A stretch of 48,212 nucleotides of DNA from Lachnospiraceae bacterium (lineage in GTDB: Bacteria > Bacillota > Clostridia > Lachnospirales > Lachnospiraceae), in contig JAAWBG010000003.1 in NCBI GenBank assembly GCA_022792535.1, forward strand, positions 1-48,212, written 5' to 3'. Shown here piece after piece: positions 1-9,185 of this stretch; positions within the stretch are counted from its first letter, which is position 1, and each line of letters starts with the position of its first letter. The notes under the pieces are model-generated. The model was not told the origin of the DNA, did no database searches, and was given only the letters and a program-made list of their open reading frames with translations. Position numbers and translations under genes: made by a program.

Positions 1-73
1 GGCTGCCCTCTTTCATTTTTTCCAGATAATATTTTTCTTCCTCGGCATTCAGCGGCATTAAAAATGTTTTCAA
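1..73 (-). CDS. Sporulation sigma factor, N-terminal fragment (SigK-like)
   Basis: Only the first 24 codons lie in the window; the gene runs off the left edge. The visible protein contains PLNAEEEKYYLEKMKEG, which resembles the segment just before conserved region 2 of sporulation sigma factors of the SigK/SigE group. The start is taken as TTG at 73-71 because an AGAGGTG ribosome site sits 6 bases upstream; an in-frame ATG at 58-56 is the alternative. If the assignment holds, the protein directs RNA polymerase to late mother-cell sporulation genes. The call rests on a short stretch, so another sigma-70 family member is possible. Confidence 0.5.
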   Translation of the reverse strand, partial: MKTFLMPLNAEEEKYYLEKMKEGS

Positions 74-101
74 AAAAAGCACCTCTAAGCTGATTTATTA
101 C

Positions 102-128
102 ATTCTATGAAAAATCAAGCTTTGAAGT
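102..128 (-). promoter_or_regulatory. Possible SigK-type promoter upstream of the sigma factor gene
   Basis: On the minus strand an AC dinucleotide (128-127) lies 17 bases before CATAGAAT (109-102), close to the known SigK pattern of AC, about 16-17 bases, then CATAnnnTA. SigK is known to activate its own gene in Bacillus, which would fit. The motif is short and loose, so this is only a candidate. Confidence 0.25.
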
Positions 129-161
129 GCCTTTCCAATCAGAAAATAGTTTTGAAATCCC

Positions 162-190
162 TTGTCAATGCTTCAAAAAAAGGCTATACT
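162..190 (+). promoter_or_regulatory. SigA-type promoter for the DUF4250 gene
   Basis: TTGTCA (162-167) and TATACT (185-190) are separated by exactly 17 bases, a near-consensus housekeeping promoter. It points at the DUF4250 gene, whose ATG lies about 50 bases past the expected start of transcription. The rest of the 74-247 gap holds nothing else that I can recognise. Confidence 0.65.
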
Positions 191-247
191 TATTGAGATA
201 TTGAAATTCCACTAACAAAATACATCATATCGGAGGTGTCCGTACAT

Positions 248-433
248 ATGCATCTGACAAATTTCCCCAAAGACCCTGTTATATTGTTAAGCGTCGTCAA
301 CACTTATCTCAGAGACCACTATCCTTCCCTGGAAGAATTCTGTAAAAGCTGCAATATTTCCCAGGAAGAATTGGTGTCTGCCCTGTCTGCCATTGACTAC
401 CACTATAAACCAGAGCAAAATCAATTTCTGTGA
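248..433 (+). CDS. DUF4250 family small protein
   Basis: A 61-residue protein with the pattern PKDPVILLSVVNTYLRD...PSLEEFC...EELVSALSAIDYHY, recognisable as DUF4250, a family of about 60 residues found mainly in Clostridia. Its function is unknown; the helical, acidic sequence with a helix-turn-helix-like segment suggests a small soluble protein. The ATG at 248 is chosen because GGAGGT at 232-237 lies 10 bases upstream; an in-frame GTG at 236 overlaps that ribosome site and is unlikely. The last 13 bases overlap the end of the convergent DUF5662 gene, so the two transcripts are antisense at their 3' ends. Confidence 0.8.
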   Translation: MHLTNFPKDPVILLSVVNTYLRDHYPSLEEFCKSCNISQEELVSALSAIDYHYKPEQNQFL

Positions 434-978
434 GATCTTCCGTAATCCTTTTTCTTTAACACTACATTCTTAATGTAGGAAAAAGTCGCATCCTCTCCTT
501 TTTCTGCAAGCATGCGCAGCAGCCGCTCCAATAAGATTCTGGTGTCTTCGTGAAGCATATGATAGGCTTTGCCATTCTCATAATATTCCAATGGGCTGCG
601 GTCCGTATAATTTTCTTTTTGGTAATTCTTAGAGGCGGACATCCGGTCAATAAACATTTCTACCACATATCTGATGGGCATCTTCATGCCGGTCATGCCT
701 TTTTTCTCTCCAATCCCATAATCAATCCAGTATTCCATATGGTGTTTATTCCTGCCCTTGTGATGCAGCCAGGCGGAAGAATATCCCTTCTGTTTCCGTT
801 CTATATTATTGGGACTCAAATTTCCCTGAAAATATCTGCACCCCACTAAAAATTCCGTAGGCGTATACTTAGACAGATCATGAAGGAGTCCCTGTTTATA
901 CAACCCCACTCTGAAACAGCCTTTCATTACAAGCATCTTATGGTGATTGATGGTTTTCAAATGTTCCAAAGCCTTCAT
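421..978 (-). CDS. DUF5662 family protein
   Basis: A 185-residue protein matching the DUF5662 pattern: KALEHLKTINHHKMLVM near the start, then GLLHDLSKY, WLHHKGRNKHH and DYGIGEK. The many conserved histidines and the HDLSKY segment suggest a metal-binding, possibly HD-like hydrolase fold, but no activity is established. Some members are labelled catalase in databases, for which I see no support. The ATG at 978 follows the upstream traX stop after a 13-base gap that holds a GAGGA ribosome site; a TTG further upstream lies inside traX. It is the last gene of the GH13-TraX-DUF5662 unit and overlaps the DUF4250 gene by 13 bases. Confidence 0.75.
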   Translation of the reverse strand: MKALEHLKTINHHKMLVMKGCFRVGLYKQGLLHDLSKYTPTEFLVGCRYFQGNLSPNNIERKQKGYSSAWLHHKGRNKHHMEYWIDYGIGEKKGMTGMKMPIRYVVEMFIDRMSASKNYQKENYTDRSPLEYYENGKAYHMLHEDTRILLERLLRMLAEKGEDATFSYIKNVVLKKKDYGRSHRN

Positions 979-991
979 CTTCCTCACGCTC

Positions 992-1648
992 CTACCTAAA
1001 ATAATTTCCTGCAAAATATAAAATCAGCAAATGTGCTGGATAGAAGATATAGAAAAAATATTTCATGGAAGGTCCCTTTTTTCCATTATATAAAAGCATG
1101 GGAACTGCTGCCAGGCCTGCGTATACCTGCACACTCCATCCGTACAGCAGGAAATTCACCGCCGCAAAACCAGCCTGTTTTCCAATTCTGTACTGGTACA
1201 GGATATAAAACAGCAGAATAAATATTATTCCCGCAGCACCATAATCTGTATTAAGAACCTCCGCAAATACCATAGCCGCTGCAAAAATTAAAAATGAACT
1301 TAACTTTTGTCTATTCTTCTGATACTGCTCTACTACAATCAGCCCCAAAAACAATGTAAAAAATACATTTTGATGGCGGATATTCAGCTGAGCGTAAAAA
1401 GCCAGGTCAAAAGGAATCTCTGATAACAGAGCAAACAAAAAAAGCCTGCTCTCATATTTTCGCATATTCCCAGTATGAACCGCTCCTTCCACCAGCAGAA
1501 AACAGTAAATAGGAAAGGCAAGCCTGCCCACCATTCTCATCTGGATATACTGTGGAAACAGCACCGCTCCCATATGGTCAATCAGCATACAGATCATGGC
1601 AATCCATTTCAGGGTAAATCCATTAATGCCAAATCTACGTTCTGTCAT
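992..1648 (-). CDS. TraX family membrane protein
   Basis: A 218-residue, very hydrophobic protein with about six to eight membrane segments. The start FTLKWIAMICMLIDHMG and the following GRLAFPIYCFLLVEG and LFALLSEIPFDLAF are hallmarks of TraX. The founding member acetylates F-pilin in plasmid conjugation; chromosomal Clostridia copies with no conjugation genes nearby, as here, are probably membrane acyltransferases of unknown substrate. Its ATG lies inside the end of the GH13 gene (14-base overlap), which implies translational coupling. Confidence 0.8.
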   Translation of the reverse strand: MTERRFGINGFTLKWIAMICMLIDHMGAVLFPQYIQMRMVGRLAFPIYCFLLVEGAVHTGNMRKYESRLFLFALLSEIPFDLAFYAQLNIRHQNVFFTLFLGLIVVEQYQKNRQKLSSFLIFAAAMVFAEVLNTDYGAAGIIFILLFYILYQYRIGKQAGFAAVNFLLYGWSVQVYAGLAAVPMLLYNGKKGPSMKYFFYIFYPAHLLILYFAGNYFR

Positions 1649-3617
1649 TTTGATTCTCCTTTATCCGCCTTCCCTTTTTTCTGGTCTTTCTCACTGCGCA
1701 TTCCTTCCCAGCCAGAACACAGACAGACTGCTCTTCTACCAAAAGTTCCCGAATATCCAGTTCTTTCTGTAGATCCTCCTCTGTCTCAGACTCTTGTGCA
1801 GTATTCAAAATCACTCTCCAGCTCATACCTTTGGGCAGGGCAAATTTTTGAGGAATCCGCTGAAAATTATAAGCCACATACAAACTTTCTTCCGTTTTTG
1901 CATAGGCGCCGGAGTAAAACATACCGATAAATCTCCGGTTCATATCAAAATCTATCTTCCAGGCTCCATCGCTGTGATAAGACAGGTCTGGGCATCCTTG
2001 ATTTTCATAATCTTGAAGCAGAAATGGCTGGGGTTTCCGCAGTACGGGGTAATCCGCCCTGATTTTGGAGAGACGCTTCACATGGGCCATAATCTGTTTC
2101 CCTGCAGAGGAAACTCTCCAGTCTTTCCAGCCAATCTCATTATCCTGGCAATAGGCATTGTTATTTCCTCTCTGACTGTTGCCGCATTCGTCTCCCATCC
2201 AGATCAATGGGATACCCTGAGCCAAAAAGACAACGGTAAGGGCATTCTTTACCTGGCGTTTCCGAAGATCATTGACCTGGCGTCTTCGGCTGATCCCTTC
2301 CTGGCCGCAGTTTTCACTGTAATTCCAGTCATTTCCATCCTGATTTCCTTCACAGTTCTGCTCATTGTGCTTATGTTCATAAGAAAATACGTCCCACAGC
2401 GTAAATCCGTTGTTCTCTGCAATGTAATTGACAAATCCCTGATGTTCCTGTTGTCTGCGCATCTGACAGGCAAACTCATAGATACTGCCTCCCTGACGGT
2501 TCAGCACTTTACGCGCCTCGTAGAGAAAGGAATCATTATAGGAAAAAAGCTGGGGACCAAACCGCTGGCAGTCTTGAGCCAGACCTTCCCGGAATCCTTC
2601 AAAAAACAACTTGCATCCCCTTAACTTATCATCCAGAGCCAACAGCTCCGCCGTCACGGGACTTCCCAACAGACGAAATCCATCCACATGATATTCTTTG
2701 CGCCAATAGCGCAATATATCAAATATTAAATGAGGATTTATCTTTTCTGGAAAATAAAATTCCAGGATGCATTCCATTTGTTTTTCATGGATCTTCTGGA
2801 TCAGGCGTTTCAAAAGATCTGGATTGTAATCCTTTCCCAGATAAGACGCTTTCGGCGCATAGTAACTGCCTCTGGTGTATCCCCAATAGTTGATTACATC
2901 CTTGGGTTGATCTTCCTTTTTGCTTCTGTCCAGCATTAAGATCTCTTCAAATTCATAAATGGGCATAAACAAGAGCGTAGTAATCCCTAATCCCTTTAGA
3001 TAGTCCAGTTTCCGTTCTACTGCTTCCACCGTTCCCTGCCGATGACTATTCCCCTTCATCCCCATGGAAAATCCCCGCATGTGAAGCTTATAGATTACCA
3101 TATCTTCCTTCTTAATCCCCTGATAATCCTTGTCTTTCCACTTAAAATTTGAAAAATAAAATGAACTTTTTATTTTATTCTCAACAGTATCTTCTATCTT
3201 CTCTTTTATCTCCCTTTTGCCCTCTGCTTTTTTCAGAACTTGTTCCTGTCTGATCCGCCGCTTCTCCCGCTGGGGCACAAAAGGTTCTGTCTCCTGCGCT
3301 TTGGGTCTTCTCTTCTCGTCTGCCCAGATCTCTCTCCCTGTAATCCGACGGGCATAGAAATCCGTTACTTCCTCTCCATTTATCTCAAAATTGTAGTCAT
3401 AATTTTTCCAATCCAATCCACGTACTCCAACCGTATATTCCGTCCTGCACTTTCCCTGAACCGTCATTGGAATCCTTAGAACCGGGCTGTGATCTTTGGG
3501 ATATAGCAACAGATAGCAGATAGAATTTTCCACCGCCTGTCTGGAAAATGAAATGATGTCTTTGTCTTTTGTTACACCTGGTCTTTCCTGATTCCCGGAA
3601 CAGATTTGAAAATTCAT
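1635..3617 (-). CDS. Glycogen-debranching-like GH13 protein, probably catalytically dead
   Basis: A 660-residue protein with an N-terminal CBM48-like beta domain (about residues 1-110), a charged linker (110-155), an alpha-amylase barrel (about 170-560) and a C-terminal beta domain. The stretches GFTLWDVFSYEHKHNEQN and NNNAYCQDNEIGW place it near GlgX/isoamylase. The catalytic motifs are eroded: the nucleophile position in GFRxD is Leu317 (GFRLLG), the usual His-Asp of region IV is Asn402-Asn403, and region I DVVxNH reads EFYFPEK (about 286-292). Only a possible acid/base Glu340 remains. I infer a pseudoenzyme that may bind glycogen or alpha-glucans. Start: ATG after AAGGGAGG. First gene of a unit with TraX and DUF5662. 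Confidence 0.8.
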   Translation of the reverse strand: MNFQICSGNQERPGVTKDKDIISFSRQAVENSICYLLLYPKDHSPVLRIPMTVQGKCRTEYTVGVRGLDWKNYDYNFEINGEEVTDFYARRITGREIWADEKRRPKAQETEPFVPQREKRRIRQEQVLKKAEGKREIKEKIEDTVENKIKSSFYFSNFKWKDKDYQGIKKEDMVIYKLHMRGFSMGMKGNSHRQGTVEAVERKLDYLKGLGITTLLFMPIYEFEEILMLDRSKKEDQPKDVINYWGYTRGSYYAPKASYLGKDYNPDLLKRLIQKIHEKQMECILEFYFPEKINPHLIFDILRYWRKEYHVDGFRLLGSPVTAELLALDDKLRGCKLFFEGFREGLAQDCQRFGPQLFSYNDSFLYEARKVLNRQGGSIYEFACQMRRQQEHQGFVNYIAENNGFTLWDVFSYEHKHNEQNCEGNQDGNDWNYSENCGQEGISRRRQVNDLRKRQVKNALTVVFLAQGIPLIWMGDECGNSQRGNNNAYCQDNEIGWKDWRVSSAGKQIMAHVKRLSKIRADYPVLRKPQPFLLQDYENQGCPDLSYHSDGAWKIDFDMNRRFIGMFYSGAYAKTEESLYVAYNFQRIPQKFALPKGMSWRVILNTAQESETEEDLQKELDIRELLVEEQSVCVLAGKECAVRKTRKKGRRIKENQNDRT

Positions 3618-3729
3618 ATGTGCCTCCCTTGATGTCTCTTTCTCTTCTCTGTAACTGTTCTGTCTCTTACCTGCTTTGCAAGCCCTTTCGGGAACAGATT
3701 TTCGAACAATAACTTTTGTTTACTTTTTT

Positions 3730-3758
3730 ATTATATCAACTTCCCGGTCATTTGGAAA
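3730..3758 (-). promoter_or_regulatory. Candidate promoter for the GH13-TraX-DUF5662 unit
   Basis: On the minus strand a perfect TATAAT (3735-3730) lies 17 bases after TTTCCA (3758-3753). The -10 box is consensus and the -35 box is weak. It sits between the accDA stop and the GH13 start, so the GH13 unit can be transcribed apart from the fatty-acid operon. No convincing terminator for accDA was seen in this gap. Confidence 0.5.
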
Positions 3759-3784
3759 GGAATTTTTCCAGAAGTTTCTGCATT

Positions 3785-5470
3785 TTACAGATTTCGGAAT
3801 CTCTGATACCGCTGCTCTGCCAGTTTCCCTCCTTCCACAGGCAGATACTGATGGAGAAATCTTCGGATTTCTTCCTGCATCATTCCAGCAATTTTAGCCA
3901 CATTTTGAGGATTGGCTGGTTCTGGTTCTGGAATGATCTTTTCAATCATCCCTAATTTTAGCAGATCTTTGGCAGTCACTCCCATTTTTTCTGCCGCCTT
4001 TGGGGCTTTGGCTGCGTCTTTCCACAAAATGGAGGCGTACCCTTCCGGCGATAAAATCGTATACGTAGCGTTTTCCATCATCCAGACTTCATTTCCCACT
4101 GCAAGAGCCAAGGCGCCGCCGCTTCCTCCTTCCCCGATGACAATGCTCAAAATGGGAACGGTAAGATCGGACATTTCAAATAAATTTCGGGCAATAGCCT
4201 CTCCCTGGCCCCGTTCCTCTGCCTCTATTCCGCAAAAAGCTCCTGGAGTGTCCACAAAACAGACAATGGGACGATGGAATTTTTCTGCCTGCTTCATAAG
4301 CCGCAGCGCTTTGCGGTATCCTTCCGGCGAAGCCATGGCAAAATTTCTGGTGATATTCTCTTTGGTGGTTTTGCCCTTTTGCTGGCCGATCACTGTGACT
4401 GGGCAGCCGTCGAAATATCCAATTCCTCCGATGACAGCTCCGTCATCGGCAAAATGACGGTCTCCATGGAGTTCCGTAAAATCTGTAAAAATCTCCTGAA
4501 TATAGTCGGACGCCCCTGGACGTTCCTGTGACCGGGCCCGCTGCACTCTTTCCCAGGGAGATACTTCTTCTTTTTCCTGATTCCCATTTTCAGCAGCATA
4601 ATATTTTCTGCGGTTGGGGATCAACGCTTCCCTTGGCTCTGCCTTTCTGTGCATTGCAATCAGCTTTGCAATCGTGTCTTTCAAATCCTCCCGCTCTACA
4701 ATATCGTCAATCAGTCCATGTTCCAGCAAAAACTCTGCCCGCTGAAAACCTTCCGGCAGTTTCTGGCGTATGGTCTGTTCAATGACCCGCGGCCCTGCAA
4801 ATCCTACCAAAGCGCCTGGTTCCGCTAAAATCACATCTCCCAGCATGGCAAAGCTGGCTGTCACGCCTCCGGTGGTAGGATCTGTCAGTACTGAGAGATA
4901 GAAAAGTCCTGCCTGAGAATGACGTTTTAATGCAGCGGAAGTCTTGGCCATCTGCATCAAAGATACGATACCTTCCTGCATTCTGGCTCCGCCGGAGCAG
5001 GTAAAAATAATCACCGGCAGTTTCTCCTGGGTGGCCCGTTCCACTGCTCTGGTGATTTTTTCTCCCACTACATATCCCATACTTCCCATCAGAAATCTTC
5101 CGTCACAGATACAGACCACCGCAGGCTCTCCGTGAATTCTGCAGCTTCCGCAAGTCACCGCCTCGTCTAAGTGGAAACGTTCCTTCAGGGACGCTATTTT
5201 TCCCTGGTACTCCGGATCATTCAAAGGATTTTGATTCTCAATCCCTTCCTCCCATCTCTCAAAAGAGCCTTTGTCTGTCACCAGGCGCAGGCGCTTTTTT
5301 GTGGTGATACGGAAGTATTTTCCGCATTTGTAACATACGTAATGATTTTTTCTGACGTCTTCTTTGTAGAGAAGTTCGCCGCATCCCTCACATTTGATCC
5401 ACAATCCTTCCGGCACCACAGGCTCTTTTCCTGCCATGGGAACCGCTCTGGTCTTCTTAAATTTCAGCAT
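3785..5470 (-). CDS. accDA: Acetyl-CoA carboxylase carboxyltransferase, fused beta and alpha subunits
   Basis: A 561-residue fusion of AccD (about residues 1-290) and AccA (about 300-561). Together they transfer the carboxyl group from biotin-BCCP to acetyl-CoA, giving malonyl-CoA. The AccD part starts with a four-cysteine zinc ribbon (Cys27, Cys30, Cys46, Cys49) and has the crotonase-type [12 protein letters not shown] segment; the AccA part carries [20 protein letters not shown] and [14 protein letters not shown]. In most bacteria these are two genes. The ATG at 5470 follows an AGAGGAA site; an upstream extension overlaps accC and is rejected. It is the last gene of the fatty-acid operon. 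Confidence 0.93.
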   Translation of the reverse strand: MLKFKKTRAVPMAGKEPVVPEGLWIKCEGCGELLYKEDVRKNHYVCYKCGKYFRITTKKRLRLVTDKGSFERWEEGIENQNPLNDPEYQGKIASLKERFHLDEAVTCGSCRIHGEPAVVCICDGRFLMGSMGYVVGEKITRAVERATQEKLPVIIFTCSGGARMQEGIVSLMQMAKTSAALKRHSQAGLFYLSVLTDPTTGGVTASFAMLGDVILAEPGALVGFAGPRVIEQTIRQKLPEGFQRAEFLLEHGLIDDIVEREDLKDTIAKLIAMHRKAEPREALIPNRRKYYAAENGNQEKEEVSPWERVQRARSQERPGASDYIQEIFTDFTELHGDRHFADDGAVIGGIGYFDGCPVTVIGQQKGKTTKENITRNFAMASPEGYRKALRLMKQAEKFHRPIVCFVDTPGAFCGIEAEERGQGEAIARNLFEMSDLTVPILSIVIGEGGSGGALALAVGNEVWMMENATYTILSPEGYASILWKDAAKAPKAAEKMGVTAKDLLKLGMIEKIIPEPEPANPQNVAKIAGMMQEEIRRFLHQYLPVEGGKLAEQRYQRFRNL

Positions 5471-5531
5471 GTATTTCCTCTCTTTCCTATCATTGAAAAA
5501 CAGGGATTGCTGCAAAACTTTGCAGCGGTCC

Positions 5532-6872
5532 CTATTCAAAATAATCTGGAATAAAATTCGTGTTGACATTTCCTGACAAAAACACGGGATGTTCTAGAAT
5601 ATCGTACTGAAAATCCAGGTTAGTGGTAATTCCATCCATCACTACCTCGCCCAAGGCGCTTCGCATTTTACGAATAGCATCCTCCCGATCTTCTCCATGT
5701 ACAATTACTTTCGCCACCATAGAATCATAAAAAGCCGGAATCTGGTAGCCGTTGTAGAGAGCTGATTCAATACGCACGCCATTTCCTCCTGGGAAATGCA
5801 GATCCTTGATTTTCCCTGGACAGGGAAGGAACTGACGTTTGGGATCTTCCGCATTAATTCTGCATTCAATGGCATGACCTTTCCATTGAATATCCTCCTG
5901 ACGGATATGCAGCGGTTCTCCTGTAGCAATCCGAATCTGTTCTTTTACCAAATCCACTCCTGTCACCATTTCTGTCACAGGATGTTCCACCTGTATTCTG
6001 GTATTCATCTCCATAAAATAAAAATTTTTTTCTTTGTCCAGCAAAAATTCAACAGTTCCTGCATTTTCATATTGAACAGCCTTCGCCGCAAGCACCGCTG
6101 CCTGCCCCATCCGCCGCCGCAGCTTCTCGTCAATTCCTGCACTGGGAGCCTCCTCCAATAACTTTTGATGACGTCTCTGAATGGAACAGTCCCGCTCTCC
6201 CAGCCAGACCACATTTCCATACTGGTCCGCAAGAATCTGGATCTCAATATGTCTGGGCTCTTCCATATATTTTTCCAGATACATGGTATCATCTCCAAAG
6301 GCATGCAGAGATTCCTGCTGAGCCAGCAAAAAGAGATCTGAAAATTCTTCCTGATTTTTGGCAACCCGCATTCCTTTTCCACCGCCGCCAGAAGAAGCCT
6401 TGATCATCACCGGATATCCAATCTGGCCAGCCAGCTCCTCTCCCCGCTCTGGCTCCCTGACAGGCTCTTTGGTCCCTGGTACCACTGGAACTCCCGCCTC
6501 CATCATCGTCAGACGGGCCTGGGATTTATTTCCCATCTTTCCTATCATATCCCCGGAAGGCCCGATAAAAGCAATTCCACAGGTTTTGCACATATCTGCA
6601 AAATGCTGGTTTTCCGATAAAAAACCAAATCCCGGATGGATAGCCTGAGATTTGGTGGCAATGGCTGCGCTCAGCACCCGTTCCATATTTAAGTAACTGT
6701 CCGATACCGGGGCTTTTCCTATACAGACTGCTTCATCTGCAAGCTGGGTGTGAAGGGCCTCTCTGTCCGCCTCGGAATACACCGCCACAGAAAGAATCCC
6801 CATCTCCCGGCAGGCCCGGATAATCCGCACAGCAATCTCTCCTCGGTTGGCAATCAATATTTTCTGAAACAT
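5532..6872 (-). CDS. accC: Biotin carboxylase subunit of acetyl-CoA carboxylase
   Basis: A 446-residue ATP-grasp enzyme of normal family length. It carboxylates biotin on AccB using ATP and bicarbonate. Visible features are the N-terminal [20 protein letters not shown], the glycine-rich ATP loop [10 protein letters not shown], the [12 protein letters not shown] segment and the catalytic [14 protein letters not shown]. The ribosome site GAGAGGAG lies 8 bases before the ATG and directly follows the fabZ stop codon, so translation is probably coupled. Confidence 0.97.
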   Translation of the reverse strand: MFQKILIANRGEIAVRIIRACREMGILSVAVYSEADREALHTQLADEAVCIGKAPVSDSYLNMERVLSAAIATKSQAIHPGFGFLSENQHFADMCKTCGIAFIGPSGDMIGKMGNKSQARLTMMEAGVPVVPGTKEPVREPERGEELAGQIGYPVMIKASSGGGGKGMRVAKNQEEFSDLFLLAQQESLHAFGDDTMYLEKYMEEPRHIEIQILADQYGNVVWLGERDCSIQRRHQKLLEEAPSAGIDEKLRRRMGQAAVLAAKAVQYENAGTVEFLLDKEKNFYFMEMNTRIQVEHPVTEMVTGVDLVKEQIRIATGEPLHIRQEDIQWKGHAIECRINAEDPKRQFLPCPGKIKDLHFPGGNGVRIESALYNGYQIPAFYDSMVAKVIVHGEDREDAIRKMRSALGEVVMDGITTNLDFQYDILEHPVFLSGNVNTNFIPDYFE

Positions 6873-6887
6873 CTCAAATGCTCCTCT

Positions 6888-7316
6888 CTATCCAATGGCA
6901 AAGGTAAGCTCTGCCAAGACTGCAATTTTTCCATCTACCATTGCTTTTGCACTTCCGATTCCCACAGGCCCTTTCTGTTTGACAATCTCAAGTTCCAAGG
7001 TTAAAACGTCTCCCGGAACCACCTTCTGCTTAAACTTTGCATGATTCACCGCTCCGAAATACGCTGTTTTCCCCTGAAATTCCGGCTGACTTAAGATGGC
7101 CACCGCCCCTGTCTGAGCCAGCGCCTCTATAATCAGCACCCCTGGCATAACAGGTTCTCCTGGAAAATGCCCCTCAAAGAAAGGTTCATTATAGGAAACA
7201 CATTTTTTTCCCACTGCACGTTTCCCAGGTTCTAGTTCTTCAATGGTATCCACCAGCAAAAAGGGCTGCCGATGGGGAATAATCTCCATAATCTCTTTGA
7301 TTCCCATAAGTGACAT
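6888..7316 (-). CDS. fabZ: 3-hydroxyacyl-ACP dehydratase FabZ
   Basis: A 142-residue hot-dog-fold dehydratase that removes water from 3-hydroxyacyl-ACP in each round of elongation. HRQPFLLVD near the N-terminus, the catalytic His50 in FEGHFPGEPVMPG and Glu64 in IIEALAQTG are all present. Start: ATG 8 bases after AGGAGGA. It lies between accB and accC, a normal arrangement for Clostridia fatty-acid clusters. No fabA-type isomerase is present, so how unsaturated chains are made cannot be told from this window. Confidence 0.96.
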   Translation of the reverse strand: MSLMGIKEIMEIIPHRQPFLLVDTIEELEPGKRAVGKKCVSYNEPFFEGHFPGEPVMPGVLIIEALAQTGAVAILSQPEFQGKTAYFGAVNHAKFKQKVVPGDVLTLELEIVKQKGPVGIGSAKAMVDGKIAVLAELTFAIG

Positions 7317-7383
7317 TTTGCTTCCTCCTGTTTTACTTCCTCACGCTGAAGTTTTTTGATTTGAATATTTTTTGATGCTCAAA

Positions 7384-7833
7384 TCACTCAATCACAAACA
7401 AGGGCTGGCCATACTCGATCAAATCTTCATTGGATACCAAAATCTGTTTTACCACGCCCTCATAATCGCTTTCAATCTCATTCATCAGTTTCATGGCTTC
7501 CACAATGCCGAGAACCTGGCCTTTCGTTACGTGATCGCCTGGCTGTACAAAGGGCTGGGACTTAGGATCCGGACTGCTGTAAAAGGTTCCAACCAAAGGA
7601 GATTTTATCACTTTTTCCTCTGTCTGCCCTGCCTCTTTGCTTAGATTCCCTTCTTCCGGCTGAGAAAGAGAGGAAAAAGCTCCAATCCCTTCTACTGATC
7701 TGTATTCTGGATCTAACCTTTTCCTTTTTTCTTTTTTCATGGAAATGGATACTCCCTTTTCCTCGTAAGAGAATCCTGTCAATTCTGATTCCGACACAGT
7801 CTGAATCAATGTGATAAGTTTTTCAAATTCCAT
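7384..7833 (-). CDS. accB: Biotin carboxyl carrier protein
   Basis: A 149-residue carrier: an N-terminal helical region, a variable linker (about residues 35-75) and a C-terminal biotinyl domain. The biotin attachment site is Lys115 in VEAMKLMNEI. The biotinyl group moves between AccC and AccDA. The gene sits 44 bases downstream of fabF. A degenerate FabT-like palindrome lies just past its stop codon (about 7366-7384), but this is weak. Confidence 0.96.
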   Translation of the reverse strand: MEFEKLITLIQTVSESELTGFSYEEKGVSISMKKEKRKRLDPEYRSVEGIGAFSSLSQPEEGNLSKEAGQTEEKVIKSPLVGTFYSSPDPKSQPFVQPGDHVTKGQVLGIVEAMKLMNEIESDYEGVVKQILVSNEDLIEYGQPLFVIE

Positions 7834-7877
7834 TTTCCCTGCTTTCCGACTGCGTCTCTTTTACGCAATCTGCATTT

Positions 7878-9116
7878 CTATTCCCCTTCAAATCTCTTGA
7901 TCAGCAGACTTGCATTGTGTCCTCCAAATCCAAGAGAATTTGTTAATGCATAATTTAATTTTTTGCTTATTCCTTTTCCCTTCATATAATCAAGATTTAA
8001 TTCTTCTTCCGATTCCTGTAATCCCACTGTTTCATGAATATATCCATGATTGATCTGCAGGATGCAGGCAATTGCCTCCACTGCTCCGGCAGCCCCCAAT
8101 AGATGGCCGATCATGGATTTCGTAGAGTTGATCTTCATTTGGTAAGCATGTTCTCCGAAGGCCGACTTGATAGCCCTAGTCTCAAACAAATCATTGTGGT
8201 GGGTGCTGGTTCCATGGGCATTGATGTACTCCACCTCTTCTTTGGAAATTCCGGCCTCTTTTACTGCATATTCCATAGCCATCGCGGCTCCCATACCGTC
8301 TTCCGCCGGGGAGGTGATATGATAAGCGTCGCTGGTGGCTCCATATCCCACAATCTCTGCTAAGATTTCCGCTCCGCGTTTTCTGGCATGTTCGAATTCT
8401 TCCAACACCAGAATTCCCGCTCCCTCTCCCAGGACAAAACCGCTTCGGTCCTTGTCAAAGGGAATAGAACAGCGATTCACGTCATTACTGGAGGATAATG
8501 CGGTCAAAGCTGTAAATCCGCTGATTCCAATAGGTGTAACGGCGCTTTCTGTTCCTCCTGCCACCATAATCTCTGCGTCTCCTGCCTGAATCGTGCGAAA
8601 GGCTTCTCCAATAGAATGAGTTCCTGTGGCGCATGCAGTCACCACATTTAGACTCTTTCCTTTTAAGCCAAATTGAATAGATACATTTCCGGCCGCCATA
8701 TTGGTAATCATCAATGGCACCAGCATAGGGCTGACCCTGCCCGGGCCCTTTTCTAACAGCCTCTGGTGTTCCCGTTCTACTGCCTGCAGGCTTCCCACGC
8801 CGGAACCAATGGCACAGCCTACCCGGTAAGGGTCCTCTTGTTCCATCTGAATCCCGGACTGTTCCAGGGCTTCTTTTGCGGCTGCCACTGCATATTGACA
8901 GAACAGCTCCATCCGTCTTGCAGATTTAACGTCCATATAGTTTTTGCCCTCAAAACCCTTTACATTGGCCGCAATCTTTACTTTATAATCTGTGGTGTCA
9001 AACTGCGTAATCTCACTAAATCCTGTTTTTCCCTCTTTCAGTCCTTCCCAAAATTCTTCTGTATTTAATCCAATGGGAGTGATGGCCCCCATACCAGTTA
9101 CTACAACTCTTCTCAT
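7878..9116 (-). CDS. fabF: 3-oxoacyl-ACP synthase II FabF
   Basis: A 412-residue condensing enzyme that extends acyl-ACP with malonyl-ACP. The Cys-His-His triad is complete: Cys162 in VVTACATGTHS, His301 in NAHGTSTHHND and His338 in STKSMIGHLLG. Length is normal for the family. The ATG follows AAAGGAG by 6 bases. It is the only condensing enzyme in the window; the initiating enzyme FabH must be encoded elsewhere. Confidence 0.97.
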   Translation of the reverse strand: MRRVVVTGMGAITPIGLNTEEFWEGLKEGKTGFSEITQFDTTDYKVKIAANVKGFEGKNYMDVKSARRMELFCQYAVAAAKEALEQSGIQMEQEDPYRVGCAIGSGVGSLQAVEREHQRLLEKGPGRVSPMLVPLMITNMAAGNVSIQFGLKGKSLNVVTACATGTHSIGEAFRTIQAGDAEIMVAGGTESAVTPIGISGFTALTALSSSNDVNRCSIPFDKDRSGFVLGEGAGILVLEEFEHARKRGAEILAEIVGYGATSDAYHITSPAEDGMGAAMAMEYAVKEAGISKEEVEYINAHGTSTHHNDLFETRAIKSAFGEHAYQMKINSTKSMIGHLLGAAGAVEAIACILQINHGYIHETVGLQESEEELNLDYMKGKGISKKLNYALTNSLGFGGHNASLLIKRFEGE

Positions 9117-9185
9117 CCAGTCTCCTTTCCTGCCGCTGTTTTGTTGTTTCTCTCCCTCTCTGCCATGTTCTTCGGCATCTGTATG

